Assembly: GCF_036248275.1 (NCBI RefSeq)
Contig: NZ_CP109181.1
Coordinates: 2,604,001-2,668,000 of the forward strand
Source: Streptomyces sp. NBC_01716
GTDB taxonomy: Bacteria > Actinomycetota > Actinomycetes > Streptomycetales > Streptomycetaceae
DNA: 64,000 bases
Direction of reading: 5' to 3'
Below, piece after piece: positions 39,801 through 49,641 of this stretch. The position numbers and the translations under genes were made by a program. The notes beneath the pieces were generated by a model, which saw only the letters and a list, made by a program, of their open reading frames with translations, ran no database searches and was not told the DNA's origin. Position 1 is the stretch's first letter, and each line of letters begins with the position of its first letter.

Positions 39801-40643
39801 ATGAAGCGCAATCTTGTCATCGCCAGCATCGCGACAGCGGCTGTGATCGGCGGCGGTACGTACACCGCGGTCGCCGGGGGCGCCACCGGCTCCGGCGGCG
39901 CCGCCGTACCGGAGTCGGTGTCGTCGGCGTCGCTGGTGAACGGCGCGGGCGGCGGTGACGACGACCGGGACGACGGCGGAAACGACGACGCCGGGAACAA
40001 CGGCGGCGACGGGAAGGACGACACCTCGGCGGCGAAGCCGGGGCTCACCGCGGAGCAGGCGGCCGCGGCGGCGCTGAAGCGGCACCCCGGCAAGGTGGAG
40101 TCCGTCGACCTGGACGACGACGATGACGACGACGGCTCGTCCGGCCGCCGGCACTGGGAGGTCGACATCATCGGCCAGGACGGCAAGTGGTACGACCTGC
40201 GGGTCGACGCCGCGACCGGCTCGGTCCGCGCGGACAACGACGACGATGACGACAGCAACGACGACCGCCACGAGCGCGCCGCGGTGAACGGCGCCGCGGT
40301 GGACGCCTCGGGAGCGGCGGCGGCAGCGCTCAAGAAGCACCCGGGCGCCGTGACATCGGTCGACGCGGACGACGACGACCGCGAGGCCGGCCACTGGGAG
40401 GTGACGGTGCGCGGTGACGACGGCCGTACGCACGCGGTGACGGTCGGCATGGCCTCCGGCGCCGTGGCGGCGGGCCGGGGCGACGACAAGGACGACCGGG
40501 ACGACGACGGACGCGACGACCGCGCGGACGGCAAGGACGACGACCGGGGTGACGACCACGGCGATGACGACGACCGGGACGACGACGGTCACGACGACGA
40601 CCGCGGTGGCGACGACGACGGGGACGACGGCGACGACGACTGA
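39801..40643 (+). CDS. Exported double-PepSY protein with Asp-rich linkers and tail
   Basis: This is a 280-residue exported protein; the ATG at 39801 has GGGGAGGAA upstream. A signal peptide (VIASIATAAVIGGGTYTAVAG) precedes two PepSY-like repeats. The first (about 95 to 150) has AAAALKRHPGKVESVDL, HWEVDIIGQDG and YDLRVDAATGSV; the second (about 170 to 220) has AAAALKKHPGAVTSVDA and HWEVTVRGDDG. The domains are joined by Asp-rich stretches, and the last 55 residues are almost entirely Asp, Arg, Gly, Lys and His. PepSY domains often sit near two-component systems. Together with the Asp-rich sensor, divalent cation binding at the cell surface is a reasonable inference. Confidence 0.85.
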   Translation: MKRNLVIASIATAAVIGGGTYTAVAGGATGSGGAAVPESVSSASLVNGAGGGDDDRDDGGNDDAGNNGGDGKDDTSAAKPGLTAEQAAAAALKRHPGKVESVDLDDDDDDDGSSGRRHWEVDIIGQDGKWYDLRVDAATGSVRADNDDDDDSNDDRHERAAVNGAAVDASGAAAAALKKHPGAVTSVDADDDDREAGHWEVTVRGDDGRTHAVTVGMASGAVAAGRGDDKDDRDDDGRDDRADGKDDDRGDDHGDDDDRDDDGHDDDRGGDDDGDDGDDD

Positions 40644-40710
40644 CGCCGTGCGCGGGGCAGTTGACGCCTGAGCCGTACGTGCGTCGCACGGCCTGGCGGC
40701 GACCGGGGCA

Positions 40711-40748
40711 GCCGGTGGCAGAGGACATCCCCCTCCTCTGCCACCGGC
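40711..40748. terminator. Strong bidirectional hairpin between the PepSY gene and meaB
   Basis: A perfect 15-bp stem (GCCGGTGGCAGAGGA / TCCTCTGCCACCGGC) with an eight-base C-rich loop lies in the convergent gap. It can end both transcripts. No T-run follows, as is common for Streptomyces terminators. Confidence 0.8.
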
Positions 40749-40774
40749 ACTTCGCGCTGTGCGCGCCCGGTGCG

Positions 40775-41734
40775 CTACCCGCCCGTCAGCCCCGCCACCA
40801 GTTCGTCCGCCGCCGCGTACGGGTCCAGTTCGCCCGCGACGATCCGCCGCGCCAGCGCGCCCAGCCGGCGGTCGCCGCGCAGGTCGCCGATGCGCTCGCG
40901 GAGCGCGGTGACGGCGATGGTCTCCACCTCGCGGGCCGCGCGCCTGGCCCGCCGTTCGGTGAGGACGTCGTTCTTCTCCAGCCACGCGCGGTGCTTGTCC
41001 AGCGCCTCGACGACCTCGTCGATGCCCTCGTTCCGCGCGGCGACCGTCTTGACGATGGGCGGGCGCCAGTCGCCGGGGGCGCGGGCCTCGCCGATGCCGA
41101 GCATGTGGTTCAGCTCGCGGACGGTCGCGTCGGCGCCGTCCCGGTCCGCCTTGTTGACGACGTAGATGTCACCGATCTCCAGGATCCCTGCCTTGGCCGC
41201 CTGGATGCCGTCGCCCATGCCGGGCGCGAGCAGCACCACCGAGGTGTCGGCCTGGGAGGCGATCTCCACCTCCGACTGCCCGACGCCCACGGTCTCCACC
41301 AGGATCACGTCGCAGCCGGCCGCGTCGAGCACCCGGATCGCCTGCGGCGCCGACCAGGCGAGCCCGCCGAGATGGCCGCGGGTCGCCATCGAGCGGATGT
41401 AGACGCCGGGGTCCGACGCGTGGTCGGACATCCGGACCCGGTCCCCGAGCAGCGCTCCCCCCGAGAAGGGGGACGACGGGTCGACGGCCAGCACGGCGAC
41501 ACGTTTGCCAGCCTTCCGGTACGCGGCCACCAGCGCGGAGGTCGATGTCGACTTGCCGACACCGGGCGACCCGGTGAGACCCACGACGTACGCCCCGCCC
41601 GCGAGCGGGGCCAGCGCCGCCATCACCTCGCGCAGTTGCGGCGACGCCCCTTCGACCAGTGAGATCAGCCGGGCCACCGCCCTGGGCCGGCCCTCCCGCG
41701 CCTGGGCCACCAGCTGGGGGACGTCCACCGTCAT
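40775..41734 (-). CDS. meaB: MeaB/ArgK GTPase, chaperone of B12-dependent mutases
   Basis: This 319-residue G3E-family GTPase protects and reloads adenosylcobalamin-dependent acyl-CoA mutases. The P-loop is GSPGVGKST (near residue 55). The switch regions and base-recognition motif are present (DPSSPFSGGALLGDR, VETVGVGQSE, NKADRDGAD). The start is the ATG at 41734. It lies 91 bases downstream of the thiolase gene on the same strand, opposite methylmalonyl-CoA epimerase, which matches acyl-CoA/propionate metabolism. Its mutase partner may be methylmalonyl-CoA mutase encoded elsewhere or the icmA product at 23541. Confidence 0.93.
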   Translation of the reverse strand: MTVDVPQLVAQAREGRPRAVARLISLVEGASPQLREVMAALAPLAGGAYVVGLTGSPGVGKSTSTSALVAAYRKAGKRVAVLAVDPSSPFSGGALLGDRVRMSDHASDPGVYIRSMATRGHLGGLAWSAPQAIRVLDAAGCDVILVETVGVGQSEVEIASQADTSVVLLAPGMGDGIQAAKAGILEIGDIYVVNKADRDGADATVRELNHMLGIGEARAPGDWRPPIVKTVAARNEGIDEVVEALDKHRAWLEKNDVLTERRARRAAREVETIAVTALRERIGDLRGDRRLGALARRIVAGELDPYAAADELVAGLTGG

Positions 41735-41825
41735 CCGTACCGCGCTCCGTTCCTGCTCGCCGATGGGTTCCGTGCCCGGCCTTCGCCGGGGACGCCCACG
41801 TCCTGACCCGGGCGTACGCGTACGC

Positions 41826-43028
41826 CTACGCCTTCGGCACCCGCACGATCAGCGCGTCGCCCTGACCGCCGCCGCCGCAGAGCGCCGCCGCGCCCACGCC
41901 GCCACCGCGCCGCTTCAGTTCGAGCGCCAGGTGCAGCACCAGCCGGGCGCCGGACATCCCGATCGGGTGGCCGAGTGCGATGGCCCCACCGTTCACGTTC
42001 ACCCTTTCGGGGGACACACCCAGCTCCTTGGTCGACTGGACGGCGACCGCGGCGAAGGCCTCGTTCATCTCGATGAGGTCCAGATCGTCGACGGCGATGC
42101 CCTCCTTCTTGAGGGCGTGCCTGATCGCGTTCGCGGGCTGCGACTGGAGCGAGTTGTCCGGTCCCGCCACGTTGCCGTGCGCGCCGATCTCCGCGAGCCA
42201 CTCCAGGCCCAGCTCGACCGCCTTGGCCTTGCTCATGACCACGACGGCGGCGGCGCCGTCGGAGATCTGCGACGAGGAGCCTGCCGTGATCGTGCCGTCC
42301 TTGGAGAAGGCGGGCCGCAGCTTGCCCAGGGACTCGGCGGTCGTGTCCGGGCGGATGCCCTCGTCCCGGTCGAAGACGACCGGGTCGCCCTTGCGCTGCG
42401 GGATCTCGACGGGCGTGATCTCGGCCTCGAAGACGCCGTTCTTCTGCGCCGCCGCGGCCCGCTGGTGGGAGGCCGCCGCGACCTCGTCCTGCTCGGGCCT
42501 GGCGATGGCGAGCCGGGTGTTGTGCTTCTCCGTGGAGGCGCCCATGGCGATGGACTCGAACGGGTCGGTCAGACCGTCGTGGGCCATCGCGTCCAGCATC
42601 TCGATCGCGCCGTACTTGTAGCCCTCACGGGACTTCGGCAGCAGATGCGGCGCGTTCGTCATGGACTCCTGCCCGCCCGCGACCACGATGTCGAACTCGC
42701 CCGCGCGGATCAGCTGGTCCGCCAGAGCGATCGCGTCGAGGCCGGAGAGACAGACCTTGTTGACCGTGAGCGCGGGGACGCTCATCGGGATGCCGGCCTT
42801 GACCGCCGCCTGCCGCGCCGGGATCTGCCCCGCCCCGGCCTGGAGCACCTGCCCCATGATCACGTACTGCACCTGCTCGCCGGTGACGCCGGCCCGCTCC
42901 AGCGCGGCCTTGATGGCGAAGGCGCCGAGATCGGCGCCCGAGAAGGACTTGAGCGATCCCAGCAGCCTGCCCATGGGCGTACGCGCACCGGCGACGATGA
43001 CGGAAGTGGTGGTGTTCGAATCCGGCAT
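41826..43028 (-). CDS. Acetyl-CoA acetyltransferase (thiolase II)
   Basis: This is a biosynthetic-type thiolase of 400 residues that condenses two acetyl-CoA or cleaves acetoacetyl-CoA. The nucleophile is Cys93 (VNKVCLSGL). The second half carries [19 protein letters not shown] with the catalytic His and [11 protein letters not shown] with the acid-base Cys near the C-terminus. The start is the ATG at 43028. It is upstream of meaB and divergent from the epimerase. Acetoacetyl-CoA supply for the ethylmalonyl-CoA or butyryl-CoA route is a likely role. Confidence 0.93.
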   Translation of the reverse strand: MPDSNTTTSVIVAGARTPMGRLLGSLKSFSGADLGAFAIKAALERAGVTGEQVQYVIMGQVLQAGAGQIPARQAAVKAGIPMSVPALTVNKVCLSGLDAIALADQLIRAGEFDIVVAGGQESMTNAPHLLPKSREGYKYGAIEMLDAMAHDGLTDPFESIAMGASTEKHNTRLAIARPEQDEVAAASHQRAAAAQKNGVFEAEITPVEIPQRKGDPVVFDRDEGIRPDTTAESLGKLRPAFSKDGTITAGSSSQISDGAAAVVVMSKAKAVELGLEWLAEIGAHGNVAGPDNSLQSQPANAIRHALKKEGIAVDDLDLIEMNEAFAAVAVQSTKELGVSPERVNVNGGAIALGHPIGMSGARLVLHLALELKRRGGGVGAAALCGGGGQGDALIVRVPKA

Positions 43029-43163
43029 GAGATGCGACCCCTTTGCCTGACGATTGAGGGTTAACGAGGGTTCACCAAATGTACTGAGCGCACAGGTCCC
43101 GGGTCACCCGGCCGTGAGTGTGACAGCGCGCACGTTGCGTAACCGCTCGGTTGGCGCTGCACT

Positions 43164-43607
43164 GTGCGCATGCTGACGCGTATCGACCACATCGGAATCG
43201 CCTGCCACGACCTCGACGCGACCGTCGAGTTCTACCGGGCCACCTACGGCTTCGAGGTGTTCCACACCGAGATCAACGAGGAGCAGGGCGTGCGGGAGGC
43301 CATGCTCAAGATCAACGAGACGTCCGACGGCGGCGCCTCGTACCTCCAGCTGCTCGAACCGGTCCGCGAGGACTCGGCCGTGGGCAAATGGCTGGCCAAG
43401 AACGGCGAGGGCGTCCATCACATCGCCTTCGGTACCGAGGACGTCGACGGCGACTCCGAGGCGATCCGGGAGAAGGGTGTACGGGTTCTCTACGAGGAGC
43501 CGCGCAACGGATCGATGGGCTCCCGCATCACGTTTCTGCATCCCAAGGACTGTCACGGCGTCCTGACCGAACTGGTCACCTCGGCCGCGAAGCCCCAAGA
43601 GCACTGA
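43164..43607 (+). CDS. mce: Methylmalonyl-CoA epimerase
   Basis: This is a vicinal-oxygen-chelate enzyme of 147 residues that interconverts (R)- and (S)-methylmalonyl-CoA. Two start codons lie close together (GTG at 43164, ATG at 43170); the product differs by two residues. Metal ligands and fold markers are RIDHIGIACHDLD (His), LQLLEPV, GVHHIAFG (His), and FLHPKDCHGVLTELV (Glu). Convergent or divergent neighbours are meaB and the thiolase. scy starts 160 bases later. Confidence 0.93.
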   Translation: MRMLTRIDHIGIACHDLDATVEFYRATYGFEVFHTEINEEQGVREAMLKINETSDGGASYLQLLEPVREDSAVGKWLAKNGEGVHHIAFGTEDVDGDSEAIREKGVRVLYEEPRNGSMGSRITFLHPKDCHGVLTELVTSAAKPQEH

Positions 43608-43767
43608 CCCGAACGATTCCCGGCCCGGTAGAGTGGGCCGCTCCGGGCCGGGGCCGGGTCGGGGCGGCGCCTCGGCCGATGATCTGTCACCATTCCCCGG
43701 GGGGCCGTTCGCCCGTCGGGCGGTACCGAATGCTGAGTTGCGACCAGGGGACGGATGGGACCGCGCA

Positions 43768-46700
43768 GTGCGGGGCTACGAACGCCAGGAGAGCCACCGA
43801 GCTGACGACGACCACCTTTCGCGGTTCGAAGCCGAGATGGATCGGCTGAAGACCGCGCGGGAGAAGGCCGTCCAGCACGCCGAGGACCTCGGTTACCAGG
43901 TCGAAGTACTGCGCGCGAAACTGCACGAGGCGCGCCGCAACCTGGCGTCCCGGCCCTCCTACGACATCGCGGACATCGGCTACCAGGCGGAGCAGATGCT
44001 CCGTAACGCGCAGATCCAGGCCGACCAGCTGCGCACCGACGCCGAACGTGAGCTGCGCGAGGCCCGCGCCCAGACGCAGCGCATCCTCCAGGAGCACGCC
44101 GAGCACCAGGCCAGGCTCCAGGCCGAGCTGCACGCCGAGGCCGTGCAGCGCCGCCAGCGCCTCGACCAGGAGCTGGCCGAGCGCCGCCAGACCGTCGAGT
44201 CGCACGTCAACGAGAACGTCGCCTGGGCCGAGCAGCTGCGCGGCCGTACGGAGACACAGGCCCGCAGGCTGCTGGACGAGTCACGCGGCGAGGCCGAGAA
44301 GTCCCTGGCCGCCGCCCGCGCCGAGGCCACCCGGGTCGCCGAGGACGCCCGCCGCCGGCTTGGCGCCGAGTCGGAGACCGCCCGCGCCGAGGCCGAAGCG
44401 ATTCTTCAGCGGGCCCGCAAGGACGCCGAGCGGCTGCTCAACGCCGCGTCCACGCAGGCGCAGGAGGCCACCACCCACGCCGAGCAGCTCCGTTCGGCGA
44501 CGACGGCCGAGTCCGACCAGGCACGCCAGCAGGCCGGCGAGCTGAGCCGGTCCGCCGAAGCGCGCATACAGGAGGCGGACGAGCGGCTGCGCGAGGCCCG
44601 CGCCGAGGCCGAGAAGCTCGTCACCGAGGCCAAGGAGACCGCGGTCAAGCGGCTGGCCGGCGCCGAGACCCAGTACGAGCAGCGCACCCGTACCGCCAAG
44701 TCCGAGATCGCCCGGCTCGTCGGCGAGGCGACGAAGGAGTCCGAGGCGCTGAAGGCGGAGGCCGAGCAGGCGCTCGCCGACGCCCGCGCCGAGGCCGAGA
44801 AGATGGTCACCGAGGCCGCCGAGAAGGCCCGTACGGCCGCCTCCGAGGACTCCGCGGCCCAGCTGGCCAAGGCGGCCCGTACGGCCGAGGAGGTCCTCAC
44901 CAAGGCGTCCGACGACGCCAGGGCCACCACCCGCGCGGCGGGCGAGGAGGCCGACCGGATCCGCCGCGAGGCCGAGGCCGAGGCGGACCGGCTGCGCGGC
45001 GAGGCCGCCGAGCAGGCCGACCAGCTCAAGGGCGCGGCCAAGGACGACACCAAGGAGTACCGCGCCAAGACGGTCGAGCTCCAGGAGGAGGCGCGCCGGC
45101 TGCGCGGCGAGGCCGAGACGCTGCGCTCGGAGGCCGTCGCCGAGGGCGAGCGCATCCGCAGCGAGGCGCGCCGTGAGGCCGTCCAGCAGATCGAGGAGGC
45201 GGCCAGCACCGCCGAGGAGCTGCTGACCAAGGCGCGCGCCGACGCCGACGAGATGCGCGCCACCGCGTCCACGGACAGCGAGCGGGTCCGTACGGAGGCC
45301 ATCGAGCGCGCCACGACGCTGCGCAAGCAGGCCGAGGAGACCCTGGAGCGCGCGCGGGCCGAGGCGGACCGGCTGCGCGCCGAGGGCGAGGAGCAGGCCG
45401 AGGCGGTGAAGACCGCCGCCGAGCGCGCCGCCGGCGAACTGCGCGAGGAGACCGAGCGCGGTGTCGAGGCCCGTAGGTCCGAGGCCGCCGACGAGCTGAC
45501 GCGGCTGCACACCGAGGCCGAACAGCGCCTGAGCGGCGCCGAGTCGGCGCTGACCGACGCCCGCGCCGAGAGCGAGCGGATCCGGCGCGAGGCCGCCGAG
45601 GAGACGGAGCGGCTGCGCGCGGAGTCCGCCGAGCGGCTGCGTACGCTCCAGGCCCAGGCCGAGCAGGAGGCCGAGCGGCTGCGGGACGAGGCCGCGCAGG
45701 ACGCGGGGCGCTCCCGCGCGGAGGGCGAGTCGACCGCCGTACGGCTGCGGGACGAGGCCGCGCAGGAGGCCGAGCGGATCAAGTCCGAGGCCCAGGACAG
45801 CGCGGACCGGCTGCGCGCCGAGGCCGCCGCCGCGGCCGAGCGTGTGGGCACCGAGGCGGCCGAGGCGCTCGACGCCGCGCAGGAGGAGGCGGTACGCCGC
45901 CGCCGCGAGGCCGAGGACCTGCTGAGCGCCGCCCGTACGGAGGCGGACCAGGAGCGCGAGCGGGCCCGCGAGCAGAGCGAGGAGCTGCTGGCCTCCGCCC
46001 GTAAGCGGGTCGACGAGGCGCAGACCGAGGCAGCGCGGCTGGTCGAGGAGGCCGACTTCCGCGCCACCGAGATGGTGTCGGCCGCCGAGCAGACCGCGCA
46101 GCAGGTTCGGGACGCGGTTTCCGGGCTGCACGACCAGGCCGAGCAGGAGATCGCCGGACTGCGGTCCGCCGCCGAACACGCGGCGCAGCGCACGAAGTCG
46201 GAGGCGCAGGAGGAGGCGGACCGGGTCCGCGCCGACGCGTACGCGGAGCGCGAGCGTGCCTCGGACGACGCGGCACGGCTGCGAGCCCGCGCCCACGAGG
46301 AGACGGACGCCGCTCAGGCGCTCGCCGAACGCACCGTCGGCGAGGCGGTCGCCGAGGCGGAGCGGCTGCGCGCGGAGAGCGCCGACTACGCGCAGCGGGT
46401 ACGGACCGAGGCGTCGGACTCGCTGGCCGCGGCCGAGCAGGACGCGTCCCGGGCCCGCCAGGAGGCGCGCGACGACGCCAACCGCATCCGGGGCGACGCC
46501 GCGGAGCAGGCGGACCGGCTCATCGGCGAGGCGACCAGCGAGTCGGAGCGGATGCGCGCCGAGGCCGCCGAGACTGTCAACTCTGCCCAGCGGGTGGCCG
46601 AACGGCTCCGCGCGGAGGCCGAGCGGACCAGGTCGGACGCCGAGGCGACGGCCGAACGGACCGTCAGCGACGCGATCACGGAGTCGGACCGGCTGCTCGA

Positions 46701-47508
46701 CGACGCGCGCGCGAACGCCTCCAAGCGCCGCGGCGACGCGGCCGAGCAGGCCGACCAGCTCATCAACAAGGCCCAGGAGGAGGCGCTCCGCGCCGCCACG
46801 GAGGCCGAGGCCCAGGCCGACACGATGGTGGGCGTCGCGCGCACCGAGGCGGCGCGGCTCAAGGCCGACGCGACAGTCGAGGGCAACTCCCTGGTGGAGA
46901 AGGCCCGTACGGACGCCGACGAACTGCTCGTCGGGGCGCGCCGGGACGCCACCGCCATCCGTGAGCGCACCGAGGAGTTGCGGGCGCGGATCGAGGGCGA
47001 GATCGACCAACTCCACGAGCGGGCACGCCGGGAGACGGCCGAGCAGATGAAGAACGCCGGCGAACGCGTCGACAAGCTCGTCAAGGCGGCCACCGAACAG
47101 CAGCAGGAGGCCGAGCGGAAGGCCAAGGCCCTGGTGGCGGAGGCCGGTTCGGAGGCGAGCAAGGTCCGGATCGCGGCGGTGAAGAGGGCCGAGGCGCTGC
47201 TGAAGGAAGCGGAGCAGAAGAAGGCCGAACTGACCCGCGAGGGCGAGAAGTTCCGTGCCGACGCCGAGGCGGAGGCCGGCCGGATGGTCGACGAGGGCAG
47301 ACGTGAACTCGACGTACTGGTACGCAGGCGCGAGGACATCCAGGCGGAGATCTCCCGTGTACAGGATGTGCTGGAAGCGTTGGAATCCTTCGAGACTCCG
47401 GGCGCGGGCGGCAAGACGGGGTCCGGTGGCGGCGCCGGCGGAGGTAGCGTCAAGGCGGGCGCGGCGGCGGGTGCGACCCGTTCGAGTGGCAAGCCGTCCG
47501 ACAGTTAG
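43768..47508 (+). CDS. scy: Scy, polar-growth coiled-coil scaffold protein
   Basis: This 1246-residue protein is almost entirely coiled coil. It is the actinobacterial cytoskeletal protein Scy, which with DivIVA and FilP organises the tip-growth complex. I start it at the GTG at 43768 (VRGYERQESHRADDD). An N-terminal heptad segment (about 15 to 60) precedes GYQAEQMLRNAQIQAD. From about residue 100 to 1180 there are Ala/Glu/Arg-rich repeats with recurring units such as EAERLRAEA, fitting the 51-residue hendecad-like periodicity described for Scy. The C-terminal 60 residues are Gly/Ala-rich and probably disordered. S. coelicolor Scy is about 1326 residues; this one is somewhat shorter. filP follows. 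Confidence 0.95.
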   Translation: MRGYERQESHRADDDHLSRFEAEMDRLKTAREKAVQHAEDLGYQVEVLRAKLHEARRNLASRPSYDIADIGYQAEQMLRNAQIQADQLRTDAERELREARAQTQRILQEHAEHQARLQAELHAEAVQRRQRLDQELAERRQTVESHVNENVAWAEQLRGRTETQARRLLDESRGEAEKSLAAARAEATRVAEDARRRLGAESETARAEAEAILQRARKDAERLLNAASTQAQEATTHAEQLRSATTAESDQARQQAGELSRSAEARIQEADERLREARAEAEKLVTEAKETAVKRLAGAETQYEQRTRTAKSEIARLVGEATKESEALKAEAEQALADARAEAEKMVTEAAEKARTAASEDSAAQLAKAARTAEEVLTKASDDARATTRAAGEEADRIRREAEAEADRLRGEAAEQADQLKGAAKDDTKEYRAKTVELQEEARRLRGEAETLRSEAVAEGERIRSEARREAVQQIEEAASTAEELLTKARADADEMRATASTDSERVRTEAIERATTLRKQAEETLERARAEADRLRAEGEEQAEAVKTAAERAAGELREETERGVEARRSEAADELTRLHTEAEQRLSGAESALTDARAESERIRREAAEETERLRAESAERLRTLQAQAEQEAERLRDEAAQDAGRSRAEGESTAVRLRDEAAQEAERIKSEAQDSADRLRAEAAAAAERVGTEAAEALDAAQEEAVRRRREAEDLLSAARTEADQERERAREQSEELLASARKRVDEAQTEAARLVEEADFRATEMVSAAEQTAQQVRDAVSGLHDQAEQEIAGLRSAAEHAAQRTKSEAQEEADRVRADAYAERERASDDAARLRARAHEETDAAQALAERTVGEAVAEAERLRAESADYAQRVRTEASDSLAAAEQDASRARQEARDDANRIRGDAAEQADRLIGEATSESERMRAEAAETVNSAQRVAERLRAEAERTRSDAEATAERTVSDAITESDRLLDDARANASKRRGDAAEQADQLINKAQEEALRAATEAEAQADTMVGVARTEAARLKADATVEGNSLVEKARTDADELLVGARRDATAIRERTEELRARIEGEIDQLHERARRETAEQMKNAGERVDKLVKAATEQQQEAERKAKALVAEAGSEASKVRIAAVKRAEALLKEAEQKKAELTREGEKFRADAEAEAGRMVDEGRRELDVLVRRREDIQAEISRVQDVLEALESFETPGAGGKTGSGGGAGGGSVKAGAAAGATRSSGKPSDS

Positions 47509-47622
47509 CCACTCAAAAGGCTGGACATTCTCCAGATCAAACCCGCATCCGCACGATGACACGCCGCTTTGGCCCCTAGGATTCCCCCTATCACCTCACC
47601 GGTCTCATTCGACAGGAACCTC

Positions 47623-48561
47623 ATGAGCGACACTTCCTCCCCATTCGGCTTCGAGCTCGTGCGGCGTGGTTACGACCGCGGTCAGGTGGATGACCGCATT
47701 ACCAAGCTCGTCGCCGACCGTGACAGTGCTCTCGCACGGATCACCGCACTGGAAAAGCGCATCGAGGAGCTCCACCTCGAAACGCAGAACGCTCAGGCCC
47801 AGGTCACCGACGCGGAGCCGTCGTACGCCGGCCTGGGAGCGCGCGTTGAGAAGATCCTCCGCCTCGCCGAGGAGGAGGCGAAGGACCTGCGCGAAGAGGC
47901 CCGTCGCGCGGCCGAACAGCACCGCGAGCTCGCCGAGTCGGCGGCCCAGCAGGTGCGGAACGACGCCGAGGCGTTCTCCGCCGACCGCAAGTCGAAGGCC
48001 GAGGACGAGGGCGTCCGTATCGTCGAGAAGGCGAAGGGGGAGGCCCAGACCCTGCGCTCCGAGGCGCAGAAGGACGCGCAGCAGAAGCGCGAGGAGGCCG
48101 ACGCGCTCTTCGAGGAGACCCGCGCCAAGGCCGCCCAGGCCGCCGCGGACTTCGAGACGAACCTCGCCAAGCGGCGTGAGCAGTCCGAGCGTGACCTGGC
48201 GTCGCGTCAGGCGAAGGCCGAGAAGCGCCTGGCGGAGATCGAGCACCGCGCCGAGCAGCTGCGTCTTGAGGCCGAGAAGCTCCGTACGGACGCGGAGCGC
48301 CGTGCCCGTCAGACGGTGGAGACCGCGCAGCGCCAGGCCGAGGACATCGTGGCCGACGCGAACGCCAAGGCCGACCGGATCCGCAGCGAATCGGAGCGCG
48401 AGCTCGCGGCGCTCACCAACCGCCGCGACTCGATCAACGCCCAGCTGACCAACGTCCGCGAGATGCTGGCCACGCTGACCGGTGCGGCCGTCGCCGCGGC
48501 GGGTACGCCGGCCGAGGACGAGCCGATCTCGCGTGGTGTCCCGGCGCAGCAGTCGCGCTAG
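47623..48561 (+). CDS. filP: FilP, intermediate-filament-like coiled-coil protein
   Basis: This 312-residue protein forms filaments and stiffens hyphae; it interacts with DivIVA and Scy. The start is the ATG at 47623. The N-terminal segment FGFELVRRGYDRGQVDDRI resembles the DivIVA-type N-terminal motif. A coiled-coil rod occupies about residues 25 to 290, with a short gap near YAGLGARVEKIL. The short tail (PAEDEPISRGVPAQQSR) is polar. The position directly after scy and the length (FilP is 310 residues in S. coelicolor) make the assignment firm. A terminator follows. Confidence 0.95.
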   Translation: MSDTSSPFGFELVRRGYDRGQVDDRITKLVADRDSALARITALEKRIEELHLETQNAQAQVTDAEPSYAGLGARVEKILRLAEEEAKDLREEARRAAEQHRELAESAAQQVRNDAEAFSADRKSKAEDEGVRIVEKAKGEAQTLRSEAQKDAQQKREEADALFEETRAKAAQAAADFETNLAKRREQSERDLASRQAKAEKRLAEIEHRAEQLRLEAEKLRTDAERRARQTVETAQRQAEDIVADANAKADRIRSESERELAALTNRRDSINAQLTNVREMLATLTGAAVAAAGTPAEDEPISRGVPAQQSR

Positions 48562-48608
48562 CCGTACGGCTGATAGACGGCTTCGTTCCGTAAGTAACGA
48601 TCGTGCAA

Positions 48609-48636
48609 GCCCCCCGCCAGTGGAGTGGCGGGGGGC
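48609..48636 (+). terminator. Hairpin terminator after filP
   Basis: An 11-bp G/C stem (GCCCCCCGCCA / TGGCGGGGGGC) with a six-base loop is followed by TTTG. It separates filP from the ABC transporter genes, which start 24 bases after it. Confidence 0.85.
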
Positions 48637-48660
48637 TTTGCGCACCCTTAGGTTGTCGGC

Positions 48661-49638
48661 ATGATCGAGGTCGAAGGGCTCACCAAACGTTTCGGGAAGA
48701 AGATCGCGGTCGACCACCTCTCCTTCCAGGTCAGGCCCGGAGTGGTGACGGGTTTTCTGGGACCCAACGGAGCCGGTAAGTCGACCACCATGCGGATGAT
48801 GCTCGACCTGGACATCCCGACCGGCGGTTCGGTCCGGATCGACGGGAAGCACTACCGCGACCTCGAAGAGCCGGTGAAGTACATCGGCGCCCTCCTCGAC
48901 GCGAAGGCCATGCACGGCGGGCGCAGCGCGTACAACAACCTCCTGTGTCTCGCCCAGAGCAACCGCATTCCGGTGCGCCGGGTCAACGAGGTTCTGGACA
49001 CGGTCGGTCTGACGGCCGTGGCCAAGCAGAAGTCGAAAGGCTTCTCTCTTGGTATGGGCCAACGGCTGGGTATCGCCGCGGCGCTGCTCGGTGATCCCGA
49101 GATCCTGATGTTCGACGAGCCGGTGAATGGTCTGGACCCGGAGGGCATTCACTGGATTCGCAATCTGATGAAAACCCTCGCGGGCCAAGGCCGCACGATC
49201 TTCGTCTCCAGCCATCTCATGAGTGAAATGTCGCTGACCGCCGAGCATCTGATCGTGATCGGCCAGGGAAAGCTCCTGGCGAACACCTCGATGGCCGACT
49301 TCATCCACGAGAACTCGCGCAGCTTCGTCCGGGTCCGCACCCCGCAGCGGGAGCAGTTGCTCGACGCGCTGTCCGAGGGCGGCTTCACCGTCGTCGAGGC
49401 CGAGGACGGCACGCTGGAGATCGACGGTTCCAGCTCCGAGCGGATCGGTGAGCTGGCGGCGCGGCAGCAGGTCGTCCTGCACGAGCTGAGCTCCCAACGC
49501 GCCTCGCTGGAGGACGCGTTCATGCAGATGACGGCCGAGTCGGTCGAGTACCACGCGCATTCCGATGCCGGCGGCGCACCCCCGGCGGGCCCCGGCCCCC
49601 AGTGGGGACAGCACGGCAACCAGGGCAAGGGAGCCTGA
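48661..49638 (+). CDS. ABC transporter ATP-binding protein, pair 1
   Basis: This is an ABC-2-type exporter ATPase of 325 residues starting at the ATG at 48661. It has Walker A GPNGAGKST (34 to 42), a signature variant FSLGMGQRLGIA, Walker B ILMFDEP and the switch His in VSSHLM. A regulatory C-terminal segment (about 220 to 300) follows, then a short Gly/Pro-rich tail. The permease gene starts three bases after the stop. The substrate is unknown. It is clearly paralogous to the ATPase at 50567. Confidence 0.92.
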   Translation: MIEVEGLTKRFGKKIAVDHLSFQVRPGVVTGFLGPNGAGKSTTMRMMLDLDIPTGGSVRIDGKHYRDLEEPVKYIGALLDAKAMHGGRSAYNNLLCLAQSNRIPVRRVNEVLDTVGLTAVAKQKSKGFSLGMGQRLGIAAALLGDPEILMFDEPVNGLDPEGIHWIRNLMKTLAGQGRTIFVSSHLMSEMSLTAEHLIVIGQGKLLANTSMADFIHENSRSFVRVRTPQREQLLDALSEGGFTVVEAEDGTLEIDGSSSERIGELAARQQVVLHELSSQRASLEDAFMQMTAESVEYHAHSDAGGAPPAGPGPQWGQHGNQGKGA

Positions 49639-49641
49639 CCC

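Noticed and set aside
44281..47562. 1093-codon minus-strand open frame across scy
   Set aside because: It mirrors the Ala/Glu/Arg repeats of Scy and yields a Leu/Gly/Arg-rich repetitive product with no family features or ribosome site. It is an artefact of codon bias.
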